Shown here piece by piece: positions 8,123 through 17,727 of a DNA stretch of 64,000 nt. Under the pieces are notes generated by a model. The model searched no databases, was not told where the DNA came from, and saw only the letters and a list, made by a program, of their open reading frames with translations. Numbering within the stretch: the first letter of the stretch is position 1; each line of letters begins with the position of its first letter. Source of the stretch: Anaerovirgula multivorans (GTDB taxonomy: Bacteria > Bacillota > Clostridia > Peptostreptococcales > Natronincolaceae). A program made the position numbers and the translations under genes. Location: NCBI RefSeq assembly GCF_900188145.1, contig NZ_FZOJ01000014.1, positions 1-64,000 of the forward strand. Direction: 5' to 3'.

Positions 8123-9664
8123 TTACTTAACCTCTTTAATCACATCAATAATCGTTCCATCTCTATATTCAACCAATGCCACGATTTTTTCTCCATACTG
8201 GATTGCTTTTGGTTTACCTGCAATTTTTTCAGCTTTTTCCTTTAATTCTTCAATCGTAAATATAGGTAAATTTGTCTTTGAAAGCTTTTCAATCAAATCT
8301 GTTCTTAACGGGTTAACTGCAATCCCTCTATCTGTTACCACCACGTCAATTGTTTCTCCTGGAGTAATCACTGTGTTTACATTTTCTACTATCGTTGGTA
8401 TTCTACCTCTAATCAGTGGTGCAACGATAATGGATAGTTTTGAACCTGCAGCAGTGTCGCAATGACCACCAGAGGCTCCTCTTAACACCCCGTCTGAACC
8501 AGTGATAACATTCACATTAAATTCAGTATCTACCTCTAATGCACTTAAAATAACAATATCTAAAACATTTACTGCACAACCTTTATTATGAGGATTCGCA
8601 TAGAACCCTGCATCTATTTCAACATGATTCGGATTGGTTCCTATTGATTTAGCTGCAGTTAAATCGAAGCATTGGGTATCGTATAATTTGTTGATTAGAC
8701 CCTCCTCTAACATTTCTACAAACTGCCCTGTAATACCTCCTAACGCAAAGCTTGCTTTAATATCTTTTTCTATCATTGTCTGTTTAATAGATCTAGCTAC
8801 TGCAAGGGATGCGCCACCTGTACCACATTGCATAGAAAACCCATCTGCTAAATAACCAGACTCTTTAATGACTGTTGCAGCATATTTAGCAATTAGCAGT
8901 TCTCTAGGATTTTTTGTATATCTTGTAGCACCAGAAACAATCCCTTTAGGATCTCCTATGGCATCCATCTTAACTACAAAGTCTACATCAGTTTGTGCGA
9001 TGCTTGCGGGAACATTAGGATAAGGAACTAAGTTATCGGTAATCAAAACAACTTTATCAGCATATTGTGCATCTACTTTAGCATATCCTAATGAACCACA
9101 AAAGGATTTTCCAGAATGTCCATTGGCATTACCATACTCATCACAGGCAGGTACACCTAAAAAAGCTACATCAATTTTAACATCCCCTGCTTCGATGGCT
9201 CTAGCTCTACCTCCATGAGAACGAATTTTTACTGGATATTCTAAAATTCCTTTTGAAATAGCATCCGCTAAAGAACCCCTTAATCCACTGGTTTCAATTT
9301 TAGTGATAACGCCATTCTTAATATGCTCAATAATTGGAGCATGTACACTGTTAAGAGAGCTTGGAGCCAAAGTAATGTTTTTTATACCTAATTTAGCGAT
9401 GGTATCTACCACCATGTTAATAATATAGTCTCCTTCTCTAAAGTGATGATGAAAAGAAATCGTCATGCCATCCTTTAATCCAGTTTCAATAATGGCTTGT
9501 TCAATATCTTCTAAGATTTTGCTCTGTTTAGGAGTTATTGTAGAAATTTTCCGACCAAACCTACGTTTTGCAGGTTCAACACTAAAAGGACCCTCATAAG
9601 ACTTTAGTTCTCCAATTCCTTCTATATAGTCTGGTATTTCTCTTCCTATTTTATTAATAGCCAA
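8123..9664 (-). CDS. citF: Citrate lyase alpha chain (citrate:acetyl-ACP transferase)
   Basis: Exchanges acetyl for citryl on the acyl carrier protein in the citrate lyase complex. The roughly 513-residue protein shows the CitF pattern: GREIPDYIEG at the N-terminus, a glycine-rich CoA-transferase-like region (HHHFREGD, QCGTGGASLAVARS near residue 285) and the C-terminal GSDGVLRGASGGH. I prefer the TTG at 9664 because AAGGAGGG lies seven bases before it; a TTG at 9682 would swallow that site. It overlaps the end of citE by 11 bases, which suggests translational coupling. Confidence 0.92.
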   Translation of the reverse strand: MAINKIGREIPDYIEGIGELKSYEGPFSVEPAKRRFGRKISTITPKQSKILEDIEQAIIETGLKDGMTISFHHHFREGDYIINMVVDTIAKLGIKNITLAPSSLNSVHAPIIEHIKNGVITKIETSGLRGSLADAISKGILEYPVKIRSHGGRARAIEAGDVKIDVAFLGVPACDEYGNANGHSGKSFCGSLGYAKVDAQYADKVVLITDNLVPYPNVPASIAQTDVDFVVKMDAIGDPKGIVSGATRYTKNPRELLIAKYAATVIKESGYLADGFSMQCGTGGASLAVARSIKQTMIEKDIKASFALGGITGQFVEMLEEGLINKLYDTQCFDLTAAKSIGTNPNHVEIDAGFYANPHNKGCAVNVLDIVILSALEVDTEFNVNVITGSDGVLRGASGGHCDTAAGSKLSIIVAPLIRGRIPTIVENVNTVITPGETIDVVVTDRGIAVNPLRTDLIEKLSKTNLPIFTIEELKEKAEKIAGKPKAIQYGEKIVALVEYRDGTIIDVIKEVK

Positions 9665-10559
9665 TTTCTTTCCCTCCTTCAATTGCGTATACGCCTGCAG
9701 CAGCGGCTAGTGTTAATACTCTTTGAGCCCTCTCAATAATAGGTTTATCTATCATTTTACCATCAAGAGAAACAACACCTGATCCTTTTTTTAGGGCCTC
9801 TTCACTTGCTGTAATAACACGTATAGATTTTTCTATCTCTTTATCAGTAGGCGTATATATATCGTGTACAACATCTATCTGTCTAGGATTAATAACGGAT
9901 TTCCCATCAAATCCCAGCTGTTTAATAAGCTTCACTTCATTAGCAAAACCGTCTTCATCATTAACATCTGAAAATACCGTATCAAGAGCGTAGATTCCAG
10001 CTGCTCTTGCAGCAAATAGTAATTGACTTCTAGCGGCTAGTAACTCCACACCATCTAAAGAGCGGGTAGTTTTCATATCAGTAACAAAGTCCTCTGCCCC
10101 AATTGCTATCCCAACTAATCTTGAGCTGGCAGCAGCAATCTCTCGAGCATTAAGAATACCTAATGCACTTTCTACAGCTGCCATCATTTTAATCGTTCCC
10201 ACTTCTATCCCTATTTTTCCTTCGATTTCTGCAATAACCTTCTCTACTTCAATTACATCCTGAGGAGTCTCAGTTTTAGGCAAACGAATAATATCTGGTT
10301 TTGCCCTAACAATGGCTTCTAAGTCTTGTAATCCAAAAGGTGTGTCAAGTCCATTGATTCTAACTGCTATTTCTGCTCCCTCATAATCAATACGCTTCAA
10401 AGCATTATAAACTAAAAATCTTGCAGCATCTTTTTCGTTAATAGATACCGAATCTTCTAAATCAAACATAACTGTATCAGCCCCAAAAATATGGGCATCC
10501 TTCACCATACTTGGATTGTTTCCTGGAACATACATCATAGTTCTTCTTAATTTCAACAT
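9654..10559 (-). CDS. citE: Citrate lyase beta chain (citryl-ACP lyase)
   Basis: Cleaves citryl-ACP to acetyl-ACP and oxaloacetate. The TIM-barrel fold is recognisable from RTMMYVPGNNPSM at the start, FDLEDSV (acidic Mg2+ site) and AIGAEDFVTDM. At 301 residues it has the standard length. The start at 10559 is chosen because GGAGGAGG lies seven bases upstream and the reading matches other CitE N-termini. Its ATG overlaps the stop codon of citD by one base (TAATG), a tight coupling within the citCDEF order. Confidence 0.93.
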   Translation of the reverse strand: MLKLRRTMMYVPGNNPSMVKDAHIFGADTVMFDLEDSVSINEKDAARFLVYNALKRIDYEGAEIAVRINGLDTPFGLQDLEAIVRAKPDIIRLPKTETPQDVIEVEKVIAEIEGKIGIEVGTIKMMAAVESALGILNAREIAAASSRLVGIAIGAEDFVTDMKTTRSLDGVELLAARSQLLFAARAAGIYALDTVFSDVNDEDGFANEVKLIKQLGFDGKSVINPRQIDVVHDIYTPTDKEIEKSIRVITASEEALKKGSGVVSLDGKMIDKPIIERAQRVLTLAAAAGVYAIEGGKEIGY

Positions 10560-10855
10560 TATTTTTCCTCCTCCCAATTGAAGGTTTCTACCCCTGCAGC
10601 TCTTAGCACTGCTGTTTGCAATCTTGCTATAATCACACAATCTAAAGCACCTTTGTCATGAATCTTAACAATTGCCTTTTTCACTTTTAGCTGTTCAAGA
10701 GTTTCTAATACAACACATTTAATCTGTTCCCCATATTGTTTTTCCACAAGACTATTTAATTCTAAAGTGATTCCTTCATTACGACTTGGTTCAACAACAA
10801 TTGAAACATCGCTGGATTCCAATGTTCCTGCCATTGCAATGGTTTTAACATTCAT
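10559..10855 (-). CDS. citD: Citrate lyase acyl carrier protein (gamma chain)
   Basis: Small 98-residue carrier that holds the dephospho-CoA prosthetic group. AGTLESSD near the N-terminus places the modified serine at Ser14, as in characterised CitD proteins. The remainder follows the family (EKQYGEQI, ARLQTAVLRA). It sits between citC and citE. GGAGGT precedes its ATG. Confidence 0.93.
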   Translation of the reverse strand: MNVKTIAMAGTLESSDVSIVVEPSRNEGITLELNSLVEKQYGEQIKCVVLETLEQLKVKKAIVKIHDKGALDCVIIARLQTAVLRAAGVETFNWEEEK

Positions 10856-10871
10856 AATTTACCTCCTATAT

Positions 10872-11921
10872 TTAACTTATTAAAGCTAACGCTTTCTCCA
10901 TTTTTTCTATTATTCTTTGCCCTTCTTCAGAAATAAGGAATTGATAAGTGTTTATTGGTACCAATTGCTTTACATTAATTAACTTACCCTCTCTTAACAA
11001 TTTTCTTACTCTTGATGCACTTATAACTTCCCTATCACCTTTCCTTCTAGGGACTTCAATCACTTCAACACCATGGTTTGGTAACAACGTTTTCATAGTG
11101 CTATTATATTTTGAAGTCAATTGACAGAAGGGCTCTTCTCCAACATATCTCCGATTAATACCTAGAGCTGGGACAAAATATTTAGCAAAAATTTGAATAT
11201 CCAATAGTGCGTGGGTTTTTACTGTATCATCATATTTTTTCATGAAATAGGATGGAAAGGTGGCACTGGAGATTAAATAGTTTTTAGTTTGGTGCACTAT
11301 AACATTTTCCAAGTGTTTCGTACCTTCTTTAACTAATTTCAAACGAACTTCAGTAGGAAAGTCTGATTTATCCTCTGACACAACAAAGATATGCAAAAAA
11401 TCACTTTCTTTAGCAGCCTTTTCAATTAAATACTGATGTCCCAATGTAAATGGGTTACAGTTAACTACGATTGCTGAGATTATTGAACCATCTCTTCTTG
11501 CGGATGAAATTTCTTCAATAAAACCATCAATACCTCTAGGTTGATTTTCTAATAATACAACCTCTTGTGAAACTTCTGCGATTTTATAGAAGCCTAAATC
11601 TGAAAAAATGCTTAAGTTCTTTGGCTTTGTATAAACAAACAAATGTTGTCTTCCTCTTCTATGGGCTTCGTTCAACAGATTGGAAATCACCTTATTTGTA
11701 ATTCCCATTCCTTGATAGTTTTCATCTACTGCCACACATTTTATGACCTTTCCATCTAACGAACCAGTTGCTACAACTTTATCTTCATTTAACAGAGCAA
11801 AGGTGTATTCAATACTTTCCTCCGCTCTTAACCCTTGCTTCATAAGAAATTCATTTATTAATTTCCTGTGAACAGTGCCATGGTTTTCAATAATACATTC
11901 CTTTAGATTTAAGAATTCCAC
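10872..11921 (-). CDS. citC: Citrate lyase acetyl-ligase ([citrate (pro-3S)-lyase] ligase)
   Basis: Activates citrate lyase by acetylating the carrier thiol with ATP and acetate. The N-terminal ~125 residues have an acetyltransferase (GNAT-like) core (VDENYQGMGI), followed by a nucleotidyltransferase domain with NCNPFTLGHQYLIEKAA, the HxGH-type ATP motif in this family, and a later SASRVR signature. I prefer the GTG at 11921, eight bases after GAGGAG; a GTG at 11930 sits inside that site. About 350 residues is normal. Confidence 0.9.
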   Translation of the reverse strand: MEFLNLKECIIENHGTVHRKLINEFLMKQGLRAEESIEYTFALLNEDKVVATGSLDGKVIKCVAVDENYQGMGITNKVISNLLNEAHRRGRQHLFVYTKPKNLSIFSDLGFYKIAEVSQEVVLLENQPRGIDGFIEEISSARRDGSIISAIVVNCNPFTLGHQYLIEKAAKESDFLHIFVVSEDKSDFPTEVRLKLVKEGTKHLENVIVHQTKNYLISSATFPSYFMKKYDDTVKTHALLDIQIFAKYFVPALGINRRYVGEEPFCQLTSKYNSTMKTLLPNHGVEVIEVPRRKGDREVISASRVRKLLREGKLINVKQLVPINTYQFLISEEGQRIIEKMEKALALIS

Positions 11922-11972
11922 TGCATTCACTCCTCACTTAGACTTTGTTGTACCTAATTTACAGCAATAAAG

Positions 11973-13151
11973 CTAAATAGCTCTAGCTAAACCGATCTCC
12001 CTTGCTATACTCATGACAGCTCCTGCCACAGCATCACTGACCCTTTTATCAAATACATTGGGCACAATATAGTTTTCATTTAATTCTTCCTTGCTGATTA
12101 ATTCAGCAATAGCTTTTGCAGCAGCTATTTTCATTTCATCACAAATATCTTTAGCTCTCACCTTAAGAGCTCCTTTAAAAATTCCTGGGAAAACCAATAC
12201 ATTGTTTATTTGATTTGGAAAATCAGATCTTCCAGTTGCTGTTATTCTTGCCCCTGCAGCTTTTGCCTCCCGAGGTAATATTTCTGGCTGAGGATTAGCT
12301 AAAGCAAAAACAATACTATCTTTATTCATGGTTGAAACCATTTCTCGATCCAAAACATTTCCAGTAGAAACCCCAATAAAGACATCTTTACCCTTTATTA
12401 AATCTCTAAGTTCCCCTTTTTCAAGGCTCCTATTCGTAGTTTTAGCAATCTTTTGCTGCGGTTCATTTATGGAAAGATCTCCTTCTACAATGGCTCCCTT
12501 TAAATCACAAAGCACAATGTTTTTTGCGCCTGCAACTGTTAGAAGTTTAGCTACAGCTATCCCAGATGCCCCCGCTCCATTGATAAGGATCTCAGCTTCT
12601 TCTATTTTCTTATCTGTAATTTTTAAAGCATTATATAATCCTGCCAAAACAGCAATTGCCGTTCCATGTTGATCATCATGATAAACCGGAATATCTAGTT
12701 CTTCTTTAAGTTGATCTTCTATATAAAAACATTCAGGTGCTTTAATATCCTCTAAATGAATACCTCCGAAACCAGGCGCAATGGTCTTAATAGTTCTAAT
12801 AATTTCGTCAGGATCTGTGGTATTTAAACATATTGGCATAGCATCAACATTCCCAAAAGTCTTCAGTAATAATGCTTTTCCCTCTATTACTGGCAAGCCT
12901 GCCTCAGGTCCAATATTACCCAATCCTAGTACTGCGGTCCCATTGGTCAAAATAGCAATCGTTTTACCTTTCATTGTGTATTGATAGGCATTGTTCTTAT
13001 CTCTAGCAATCTCCATACATGGTCCTGCTACCCCTGGCGTATATGCAATAGCCAGGTCATTTCCGTTATTTAATGGCAGCGTCCCAATCACCTCAATCTT
13101 TCCTTGTCTTTCTCTATGCAGTCTTAAAGCTTCCTCGTTTAAATTGCTCAT
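11973..13151 (-). CDS. Malic enzyme (malate dehydrogenase, oxaloacetate-decarboxylating type)
   Basis: Converts malate to pyruvate and CO2 with NAD(P)+, and some members also decarboxylate oxaloacetate, which suits a citrate locus. The 392-residue short bacterial form is complete, with YTPGVAGPC, the metal-binding EDI(K)AP, HDDQHGTA and the Rossmann loop NGAGASGIA. It is first in the citrate gene run, facing away from the SorC-type regulator. Its start is slightly uncertain: the best ribosome site (AGGAGGTG, about 13183-13192) lies 40 bases upstream of the ATG, and no good in-frame start lies closer to it. Confidence 0.9.
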   Translation of the reverse strand: MSNLNEEALRLHRERQGKIEVIGTLPLNNGNDLAIAYTPGVAGPCMEIARDKNNAYQYTMKGKTIAILTNGTAVLGLGNIGPEAGLPVIEGKALLLKTFGNVDAMPICLNTTDPDEIIRTIKTIAPGFGGIHLEDIKAPECFYIEDQLKEELDIPVYHDDQHGTAIAVLAGLYNALKITDKKIEEAEILINGAGASGIAVAKLLTVAGAKNIVLCDLKGAIVEGDLSINEPQQKIAKTTNRSLEKGELRDLIKGKDVFIGVSTGNVLDREMVSTMNKDSIVFALANPQPEILPREAKAAGARITATGRSDFPNQINNVLVFPGIFKGALKVRAKDICDEMKIAAAKAIAELISKEELNENYIVPNVFDKRVSDAVAGAVMSIAREIGLARAI

Positions 13152-13361
13152 TTGTTTATCAAACCATTCCTTCGAAGGGTTTAATTACACCTCCTGTTGT
13201 CTTTATAATTATTAGAGCTAATTTTACACCTAGTTATCCCTTCTTCCTTAGTGAGCAAGCTATAAAAGCAATCTCATTCGTGCTAGTTTTTTCTCTAAGG
13301 GCTATAGGTTTAATAAATTTCTTCAAACTCATCATATCAAAAATATGTCAATTCGTCAAAA

Positions 13362-13505
13362 CATTTGTTGCTATTTTTAACACGCGTTAGATGCATTTCC
13401 ATGCTAATTTGGCTTATTCTCAACATTGAATATGTTTATCCGTGGTTATAGGTGCAATTTTCAAACTTTTTATCTTAACATTTGTTTATATTTTAATCAT
13501 TTGTT
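13362..13505. promoter_or_regulatory. Three CATTTGTT boxes between the divergent regulator and citrate genes
   Basis: CATTTGTT occurs at 13362-13369, 13479-13486 and 13498-13505. The first two extend to the near-palindrome AACATTTGTT, and the last two are 19 bases apart. They lie in the 481-base gap between the citrate genes (minus strand) and the SorC-type regulator (plus strand). They are candidate operators for that regulator. The low complexity of the region means chance cannot be excluded. Confidence 0.4.
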
Positions 13506-13548
13506 AAAACAAAAAGAGTCAGAAACTATCATAAAAATCTCTTTCGCC

Positions 13549-13577
13549 TTGTTAGAAAATAATTTCTAAGATATAAT
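13549..13577 (+). promoter_or_regulatory. Sigma-A type promoter of the SorC-type regulator
   Basis: TTGTTA at 13549-13554 and a perfect TATAAT at 13572-13577 are separated by 17 bases. They lie about 55 bases upstream of the regulator ATG at 13633, which is itself preceded by GAGGAG. Confidence 0.7.
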
Positions 13578-13632
13578 TAAATTAATTAATATGGAAAGAA
13601 TAGTTAATATTATGATTTGAGGAGTCAATACT

Positions 13633-14613
13633 ATGGATCATTATGAAAAGATGAATGAAACCCAAAAACTGAAATTTCTTGCAAATCTTGCTAATATGTA
13701 TTATGAAGGAAATATGACCCAAGTCGAAATTGCTAATCAACTTTCTACAACGCGTTTTAAGGTATCTAAGCTTCTTCAAGAGGCTAAAGATAAAAATGTT
13801 GTTGAGATCATCATTAATCAACCTAATGAAAGATCATTAGAAATTGAAAATTCGCTAGTAAAGCATTTCCAGTTAACAAATGCAGTTGTCCTAAATAATC
13901 ATACGATGTCTCACGATGAAACCATTCATTCCTTAGGAAAGCTAGGTGCTGAATATGTTGATGATATCATAACAGAAAATTCAATCGTGGGTATATTATG
14001 GGGGAAAACAATTTTCAATGTAATTAAACATATAAATCCAAAAAACAAAAAGCCCATTACAGCAGTCCAAGTTCTTGGAGCCGCAGCAAAGGACAACCCA
14101 CTTATTGATTCCCCAGAGTTAATTCGCAATTTTGCAAATGCTTACGGAGGGAAATACAAATATCTATATGCACCTTTATATATCGATAATGATTATGCAA
14201 GAAGAGCATTACTTCAAGAGCCAGTTATTAATGACACGCTATTTTTAGCTAGTAAATGTGACATTATTTTAACTGGTATTGGTACTGTTGATGCCGTTTT
14301 TGCCTCTACCCTATGGTCTAATTATTTAATCGAAAATAAGAACTTTTATATCAATTCTAAAAAATCAGCTGGTTGTATCTATGCTCGTTTATTCGATATT
14401 AATGGAGAAGAAGTAGACATAGATATTAATAAAAAAATAATCGGAACAGATTTAAATACACTCCGTCAAGTTAAATATACTGTCGGAGTAGCCTCTGGCA
14501 AATATAAGGCAGAATCAATATTAGGAGCATTAAAAGGAAAATATATTAATGTCTTAATTACAGATGCCTCAACCGCTTCAAAGGTATTGGCTTTAGCCGA
14601 TATTCATATATAG
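13633..14613 (+). CDS. SorC/DeoR-type transcriptional regulator of the citrate locus
   Basis: A 326-residue regulator with an N-terminal helix-turn-helix (MTQVEIANQLSTTRFKVSKLLQEA, residues about 33-55) and a C-terminal sugar-binding-like effector domain (SIVGILWGKT, LTGIGTVDAVFAS) of the SorC family. Members of this family control citrate fermentation operons in lactic acid bacteria (CitI). Divergent placement from malic enzyme and citCDEFX supports the same role here, with citrate as probable effector. Its stop codon TAG coincides with the end of a palindromic repeat. Confidence 0.85.
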   Translation: MDHYEKMNETQKLKFLANLANMYYEGNMTQVEIANQLSTTRFKVSKLLQEAKDKNVVEIIINQPNERSLEIENSLVKHFQLTNAVVLNNHTMSHDETIHSLGKLGAEYVDDIITENSIVGILWGKTIFNVIKHINPKNKKPITAVQVLGAAAKDNPLIDSPELIRNFANAYGGKYKYLYAPLYIDNDYARRALLQEPVINDTLFLASKCDIILTGIGTVDAVFASTLWSNYLIENKNFYINSKKSAGCIYARLFDINGEEVDIDINKKIIGTDLNTLRQVKYTVGVASGKYKAESILGALKGKYINVLITDASTASKVLALADIHI

Positions 14614-14698
14614 ATATGTGACTTCATATTTTAATTTTAATGCACACAGTCTACGGTTTCCCCTTTAGTATATTAAAATTTATAAGCACATATCTATA
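14609..14698. repeat. Short palindromic mini-element covering the regulator stop codon
   Basis: Ends are TATAGATATGTG (14609-14620) and CACATATCTATA (14687-14698), a perfect 12-base inverted pair. An inner pair of TTTTAAT-like arms flanks the shared core (CAGTCTACGGTTTCCCC, TTTAGTATATTAAAATT). The left end supplies the TAG stop of the SorC gene. The copy may also act as a transcription barrier between the converging regulator and citG. Confidence 0.75.
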
Positions 14699-14743
14699 GA
14701 CTTATTTCACAGAAGAAGTTCATATTTTATCAACTTAGATTTT

Positions 14744-15619
14744 CTAAGTTGATTTTTTCATATATTCCTCCACTAGATAAAAAAACACTGTTACCCCCAA
14801 TAGATCTGCACTTCCACCTGGGCTGATGTTTCTTTCAATGAATTTCATAGACAATTCATTGATTTTTTCTTTGCCAACAGGGGTTTGCATTCCTCCATTG
14901 GCTATGATCTCTCTGGACTTTTCTTTTACCTCCTCCAGTACGTGGGGAGAATGCCTATAGAGAATCGTCGAATCATCACATATTTGCATAATTCCTAGCA
15001 GAGTATGAATTAACCTATCATTGATGGACAAATGACTACACGCCTTATAGAAGTCCAAAGAGAAATCAAAAACAGTTGGTATTCCTGCTTCTACTTCCCC
15101 CCGTATTCCCGTTATCTTGTGTCTTAAATACAACCTCTCCCCATGGGACAAATCTTCTCTTTGGTCTAATGTCGAAAGTTCTTCCTTCACAATCCCCTTC
15201 GTCATCATTTTAATAATATGCTGAATTTCATGAAAATCTCTTTTTTCATATATAGCTTTTGCAACAGCTGCACAGGAAATACCCATAAGAAATAGCATTC
15301 CCTTATGGGTATTTACTCCCTTCGTCTTAGCAAACATCTCTTTTTCAGCATCTATGCCAAGTCTTCTAATCCCTTTGAAAATTTCCTTATAAGAACTATC
15401 ACCAAGACCTTTCTGAGCAAATAGGGTAAAATATTTACTAAGGGCCATCGTGCTGTCAATAAAGCTGAAATAGTTCATGTCCTTATGGGCTCCATTTGAT
15501 ACAGGAGAGACTAATCCTGGTGATGGATAACATGCTACTTCATAAAGCATTGCTTCTACCGCAAAGTTGCCTATGATAAAAGCAGTATCACTAATTGTAT
15601 AAACTTCTTCATTTGACAT
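14744..15619 (-). CDS. citG: CitG, triphosphoribosyl-dephospho-CoA synthase
   Basis: Makes the citrate lyase prosthetic group precursor from ATP and dephospho-CoA. The 291-residue protein carries PSPGLVSPVSNGAHKDM, GVNTHKG and SPGGSADLLG, all characteristic of CitG/MdcB proteins. The ATG at 15619 is preceded by GGGAG at good spacing; a TTG at 15637 is less likely. It is downstream of the sensor kinase on the minus strand and converges on the regulator. With CitX it completes the cofactor pathway for this citrate lyase. Confidence 0.92.
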   Translation of the reverse strand: MSNEEVYTISDTAFIIGNFAVEAMLYEVACYPSPGLVSPVSNGAHKDMNYFSFIDSTMALSKYFTLFAQKGLGDSSYKEIFKGIRRLGIDAEKEMFAKTKGVNTHKGMLFLMGISCAAVAKAIYEKRDFHEIQHIIKMMTKGIVKEELSTLDQREDLSHGERLYLRHKITGIRGEVEAGIPTVFDFSLDFYKACSHLSINDRLIHTLLGIMQICDDSTILYRHSPHVLEEVKEKSREIIANGGMQTPVGKEKINELSMKFIERNISPGGSADLLGVTVFFYLVEEYMKKST

Positions 15620-15683
15620 ATGAACAACTCCCTTCAATCTACTACTTGTTTTTAGATTTACACAGATAGCTAATATCTTATTG

Positions 15684-17441
15684 TTATTCCCGCTTTTCTC
15701 TTGGTATAATAATTTTTTCTTTTACTCCATCTACTATATTCTCTACAAGTAACTCTCCATTAAATTTCTCTTTAAGGATATATCTAGCTATATATAAACC
15801 AAGTCCAGTTCCATCGTTGCCCTTAGTTGTAGTATAAGGTTCAAATAGATGCTCCATCACTTCTTTTCTAATTCCCCCACCATTGTCTATGATTTCTATA
15901 ACAATTTCTTCACCTTTTCCATGAAAGTAAATATCTATTTTTCTATTCTCTTTGATCATCTTTAAGGCATCTATTGAATTATTTAATAGATTAAGAACTA
16001 CTTGTGAAAAAATATTGCTTTCTCCCATTATTTCTAATTCTTTCTCGCCGTAGATATTGACCATAATTTCTAAATTATTTATTCTTGCCATGTTTAATTC
16101 AATCGCAAATTCAATAGCTTTATATATATTAAATACTTTAGTTTCCTTTTGAGGTTTAAAAAAATACTTAAAGTCATCTATTGTCTTTGAAATTTTATCT
16201 ACAAACTTATGGTTGGATTTTAGTAGTATCTCTAAATACTCTTCATCATTTTCCTTCAAGTTATGATAATCCTCAATATTATATAGAGATATTTTCAAAG
16301 CATTCAACGGCTGTTTAAGCTGATGTGCTATCGTTGCTAGCATTTCTCCCATTGCAGCAAATTTTGATTGATGCATGATCAAAGCATTCTTCTCCTTAAG
16401 TTCGTTGAAATAAATAGTTTCTAATGCAATTTCATTTTTTTTCATTTCTACTCTATAAATATATAGGATAATGATTAAGCTTGTTACAATCAAGAGAATA
16501 GATATAACTATGGTTGCATTGGTAATCCCTTCAAAACTGATCATGGTTTCTTCATAGTCCGCAGAAAAGTTTAATATAATAAAAGTATCTCCTATGTCAG
16601 CAGGAGTAAAACCACTTAATTTTTTAACTCGAGTATCGTCGCCAGGCCATATAGAATGATATATCCCAACCCCAGTTTCTTTATTGATCTGTCGTCTTAC
16701 GTTTTCCTCCAGCTCACTCCAATCATAATCAGGATATTGTTGTTTCCGAGCCTGAACAACTTCTTCCCCTATAAATTCCATAGATGGGTGTAAAAACAAT
16801 CTACCTTGGTGATCCTTAAGAGAAATATATCCTTTTTGATTTAACTGGTAATCAGCTAAATAAACGCGATAGATATAATCTGAATTTATTTTTATCCTTA
16901 CAAAGCCATATAACTCACCATCCATTTTAACCGCTTGAATAATATTAATGCTTCGATCTCCAAAAGTCTCTATAAAATATATATCATTGTGGCTGCTTAT
17001 TGCCCTAGTAATATCCTCTCCCCGTCGATATTGATATGAAGGATGATCATCTGTATAAGCCCTTAATATATTTCCCTCCTTATCAATCAACTCCACTGCT
17101 ACATATTCTTCCTGTCCCATTGTATATAATAAGTTTATTAAATTGACCTCTATTTTTTTACCCTCTGTAAACTGTATAAACTCTTCTTGAAATTGAGAAT
17201 CCTTTAATATTGCCCTTAAATAATGCTCTCTTACATTGAAGTATTGCTCCAATTGAGATGATGCTGTAGTAACAATATTCAATATATTTTCCTGCTGTGA
17301 CTTGATTACAATATCTCTATAATAGTTATGGCTACTAATTAGCATTGCTAATATAACCCCCATAATAACCAAAGCACATAAAATTAATTTCAATAATTTT
17401 ATATTAGACTGTTTTTTTAGTTGTTGCATATCTATATTCAC
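15684..17441 (-). CDS. Membrane sensor histidine kinase with an extracytoplasmic dCache-like sensor
   Basis: Numbered from the GTG at 17441, membrane helices at about 18-37 and 308-328 enclose an external domain of roughly 270 residues of the Cache type. The cytoplasmic part has the phospho-acceptor His373 (AHQLKQPLN), an N box (NLLNNSIDA), G1 (DNGGG) and G2 (GTGLGLYIARY), so it should be active. The GTG follows AAGGGTG at six bases; other starts are possible. No response regulator is adjacent. The receiver-DUF2294 protein in the citrate run is the most reasonable partner, by inference from proximity. The sensed ligand could be citrate. Confidence 0.85.
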   Translation of the reverse strand: MNIDMQQLKKQSNIKLLKLILCALVIMGVILAMLISSHNYYRDIVIKSQQENILNIVTTASSQLEQYFNVREHYLRAILKDSQFQEEFIQFTEGKKIEVNLINLLYTMGQEEYVAVELIDKEGNILRAYTDDHPSYQYRRGEDITRAISSHNDIYFIETFGDRSINIIQAVKMDGELYGFVRIKINSDYIYRVYLADYQLNQKGYISLKDHQGRLFLHPSMEFIGEEVVQARKQQYPDYDWSELEENVRRQINKETGVGIYHSIWPGDDTRVKKLSGFTPADIGDTFIILNFSADYEETMISFEGITNATIVISILLIVTSLIIILYIYRVEMKKNEIALETIYFNELKEKNALIMHQSKFAAMGEMLATIAHQLKQPLNALKISLYNIEDYHNLKENDEEYLEILLKSNHKFVDKISKTIDDFKYFFKPQKETKVFNIYKAIEFAIELNMARINNLEIMVNIYGEKELEIMGESNIFSQVVLNLLNNSIDALKMIKENRKIDIYFHGKGEEIVIEIIDNGGGIRKEVMEHLFEPYTTTKGNDGTGLGLYIARYILKEKFNGELLVENIVDGVKEKIIIPREKRE

Positions 17442-17633
17442 AGTTATCACCCTTCTATTTAAATACAAACAAAATCATAAATCTAAGTCATTATATCATC
17501 AAGTATAATATTTTGTAAAATAGTAATCATCCTTCCCAATATTACAGTAAACTTTCTCTACTTATAAAACTTTTGTTGATATCTTAAAGGAATCCTACTA
17601 AAGTTATAAGAAAGTGTTGTAAAAATCATAATT

Positions 17634-17670
17634 AAAAAAGGATGAAAGCGTAGCTCCTTCATCCTTTTTT
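17634..17670 (-). terminator. Terminator after the M3 peptidase gene
   Basis: AAAAAAGGATGAA (17634-17646) pairs with TTCATCCTTTTTT (17658-17670). The minus strand ends the stem in a run of six T, placed 58 bases after the peptidase stop, so it fits a rho-independent terminator. It is near-symmetric and could also work on the other strand. Confidence 0.8.
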
Positions 17671-17727
17671 CTTCAATGCTTCTAATTAACTTCAGAGATT
17701 GCTATAATGGCCTCTTACCGAAAATAT

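Noticed and set aside
12328..13390. Several plus-strand open frames over and beside the malic enzyme gene
   Set aside because: They are antisense to a complete, motif-bearing gene or in AT-rich intergenic DNA and show no protein family features.
15684..17441. CitA-type citrate sensor of the classical CitA/CitB system
   Set aside because: The kinase has a larger dCache-like external domain and no adjacent CitB-like regulator, so I call it only a sensor kinase of the citrate region.
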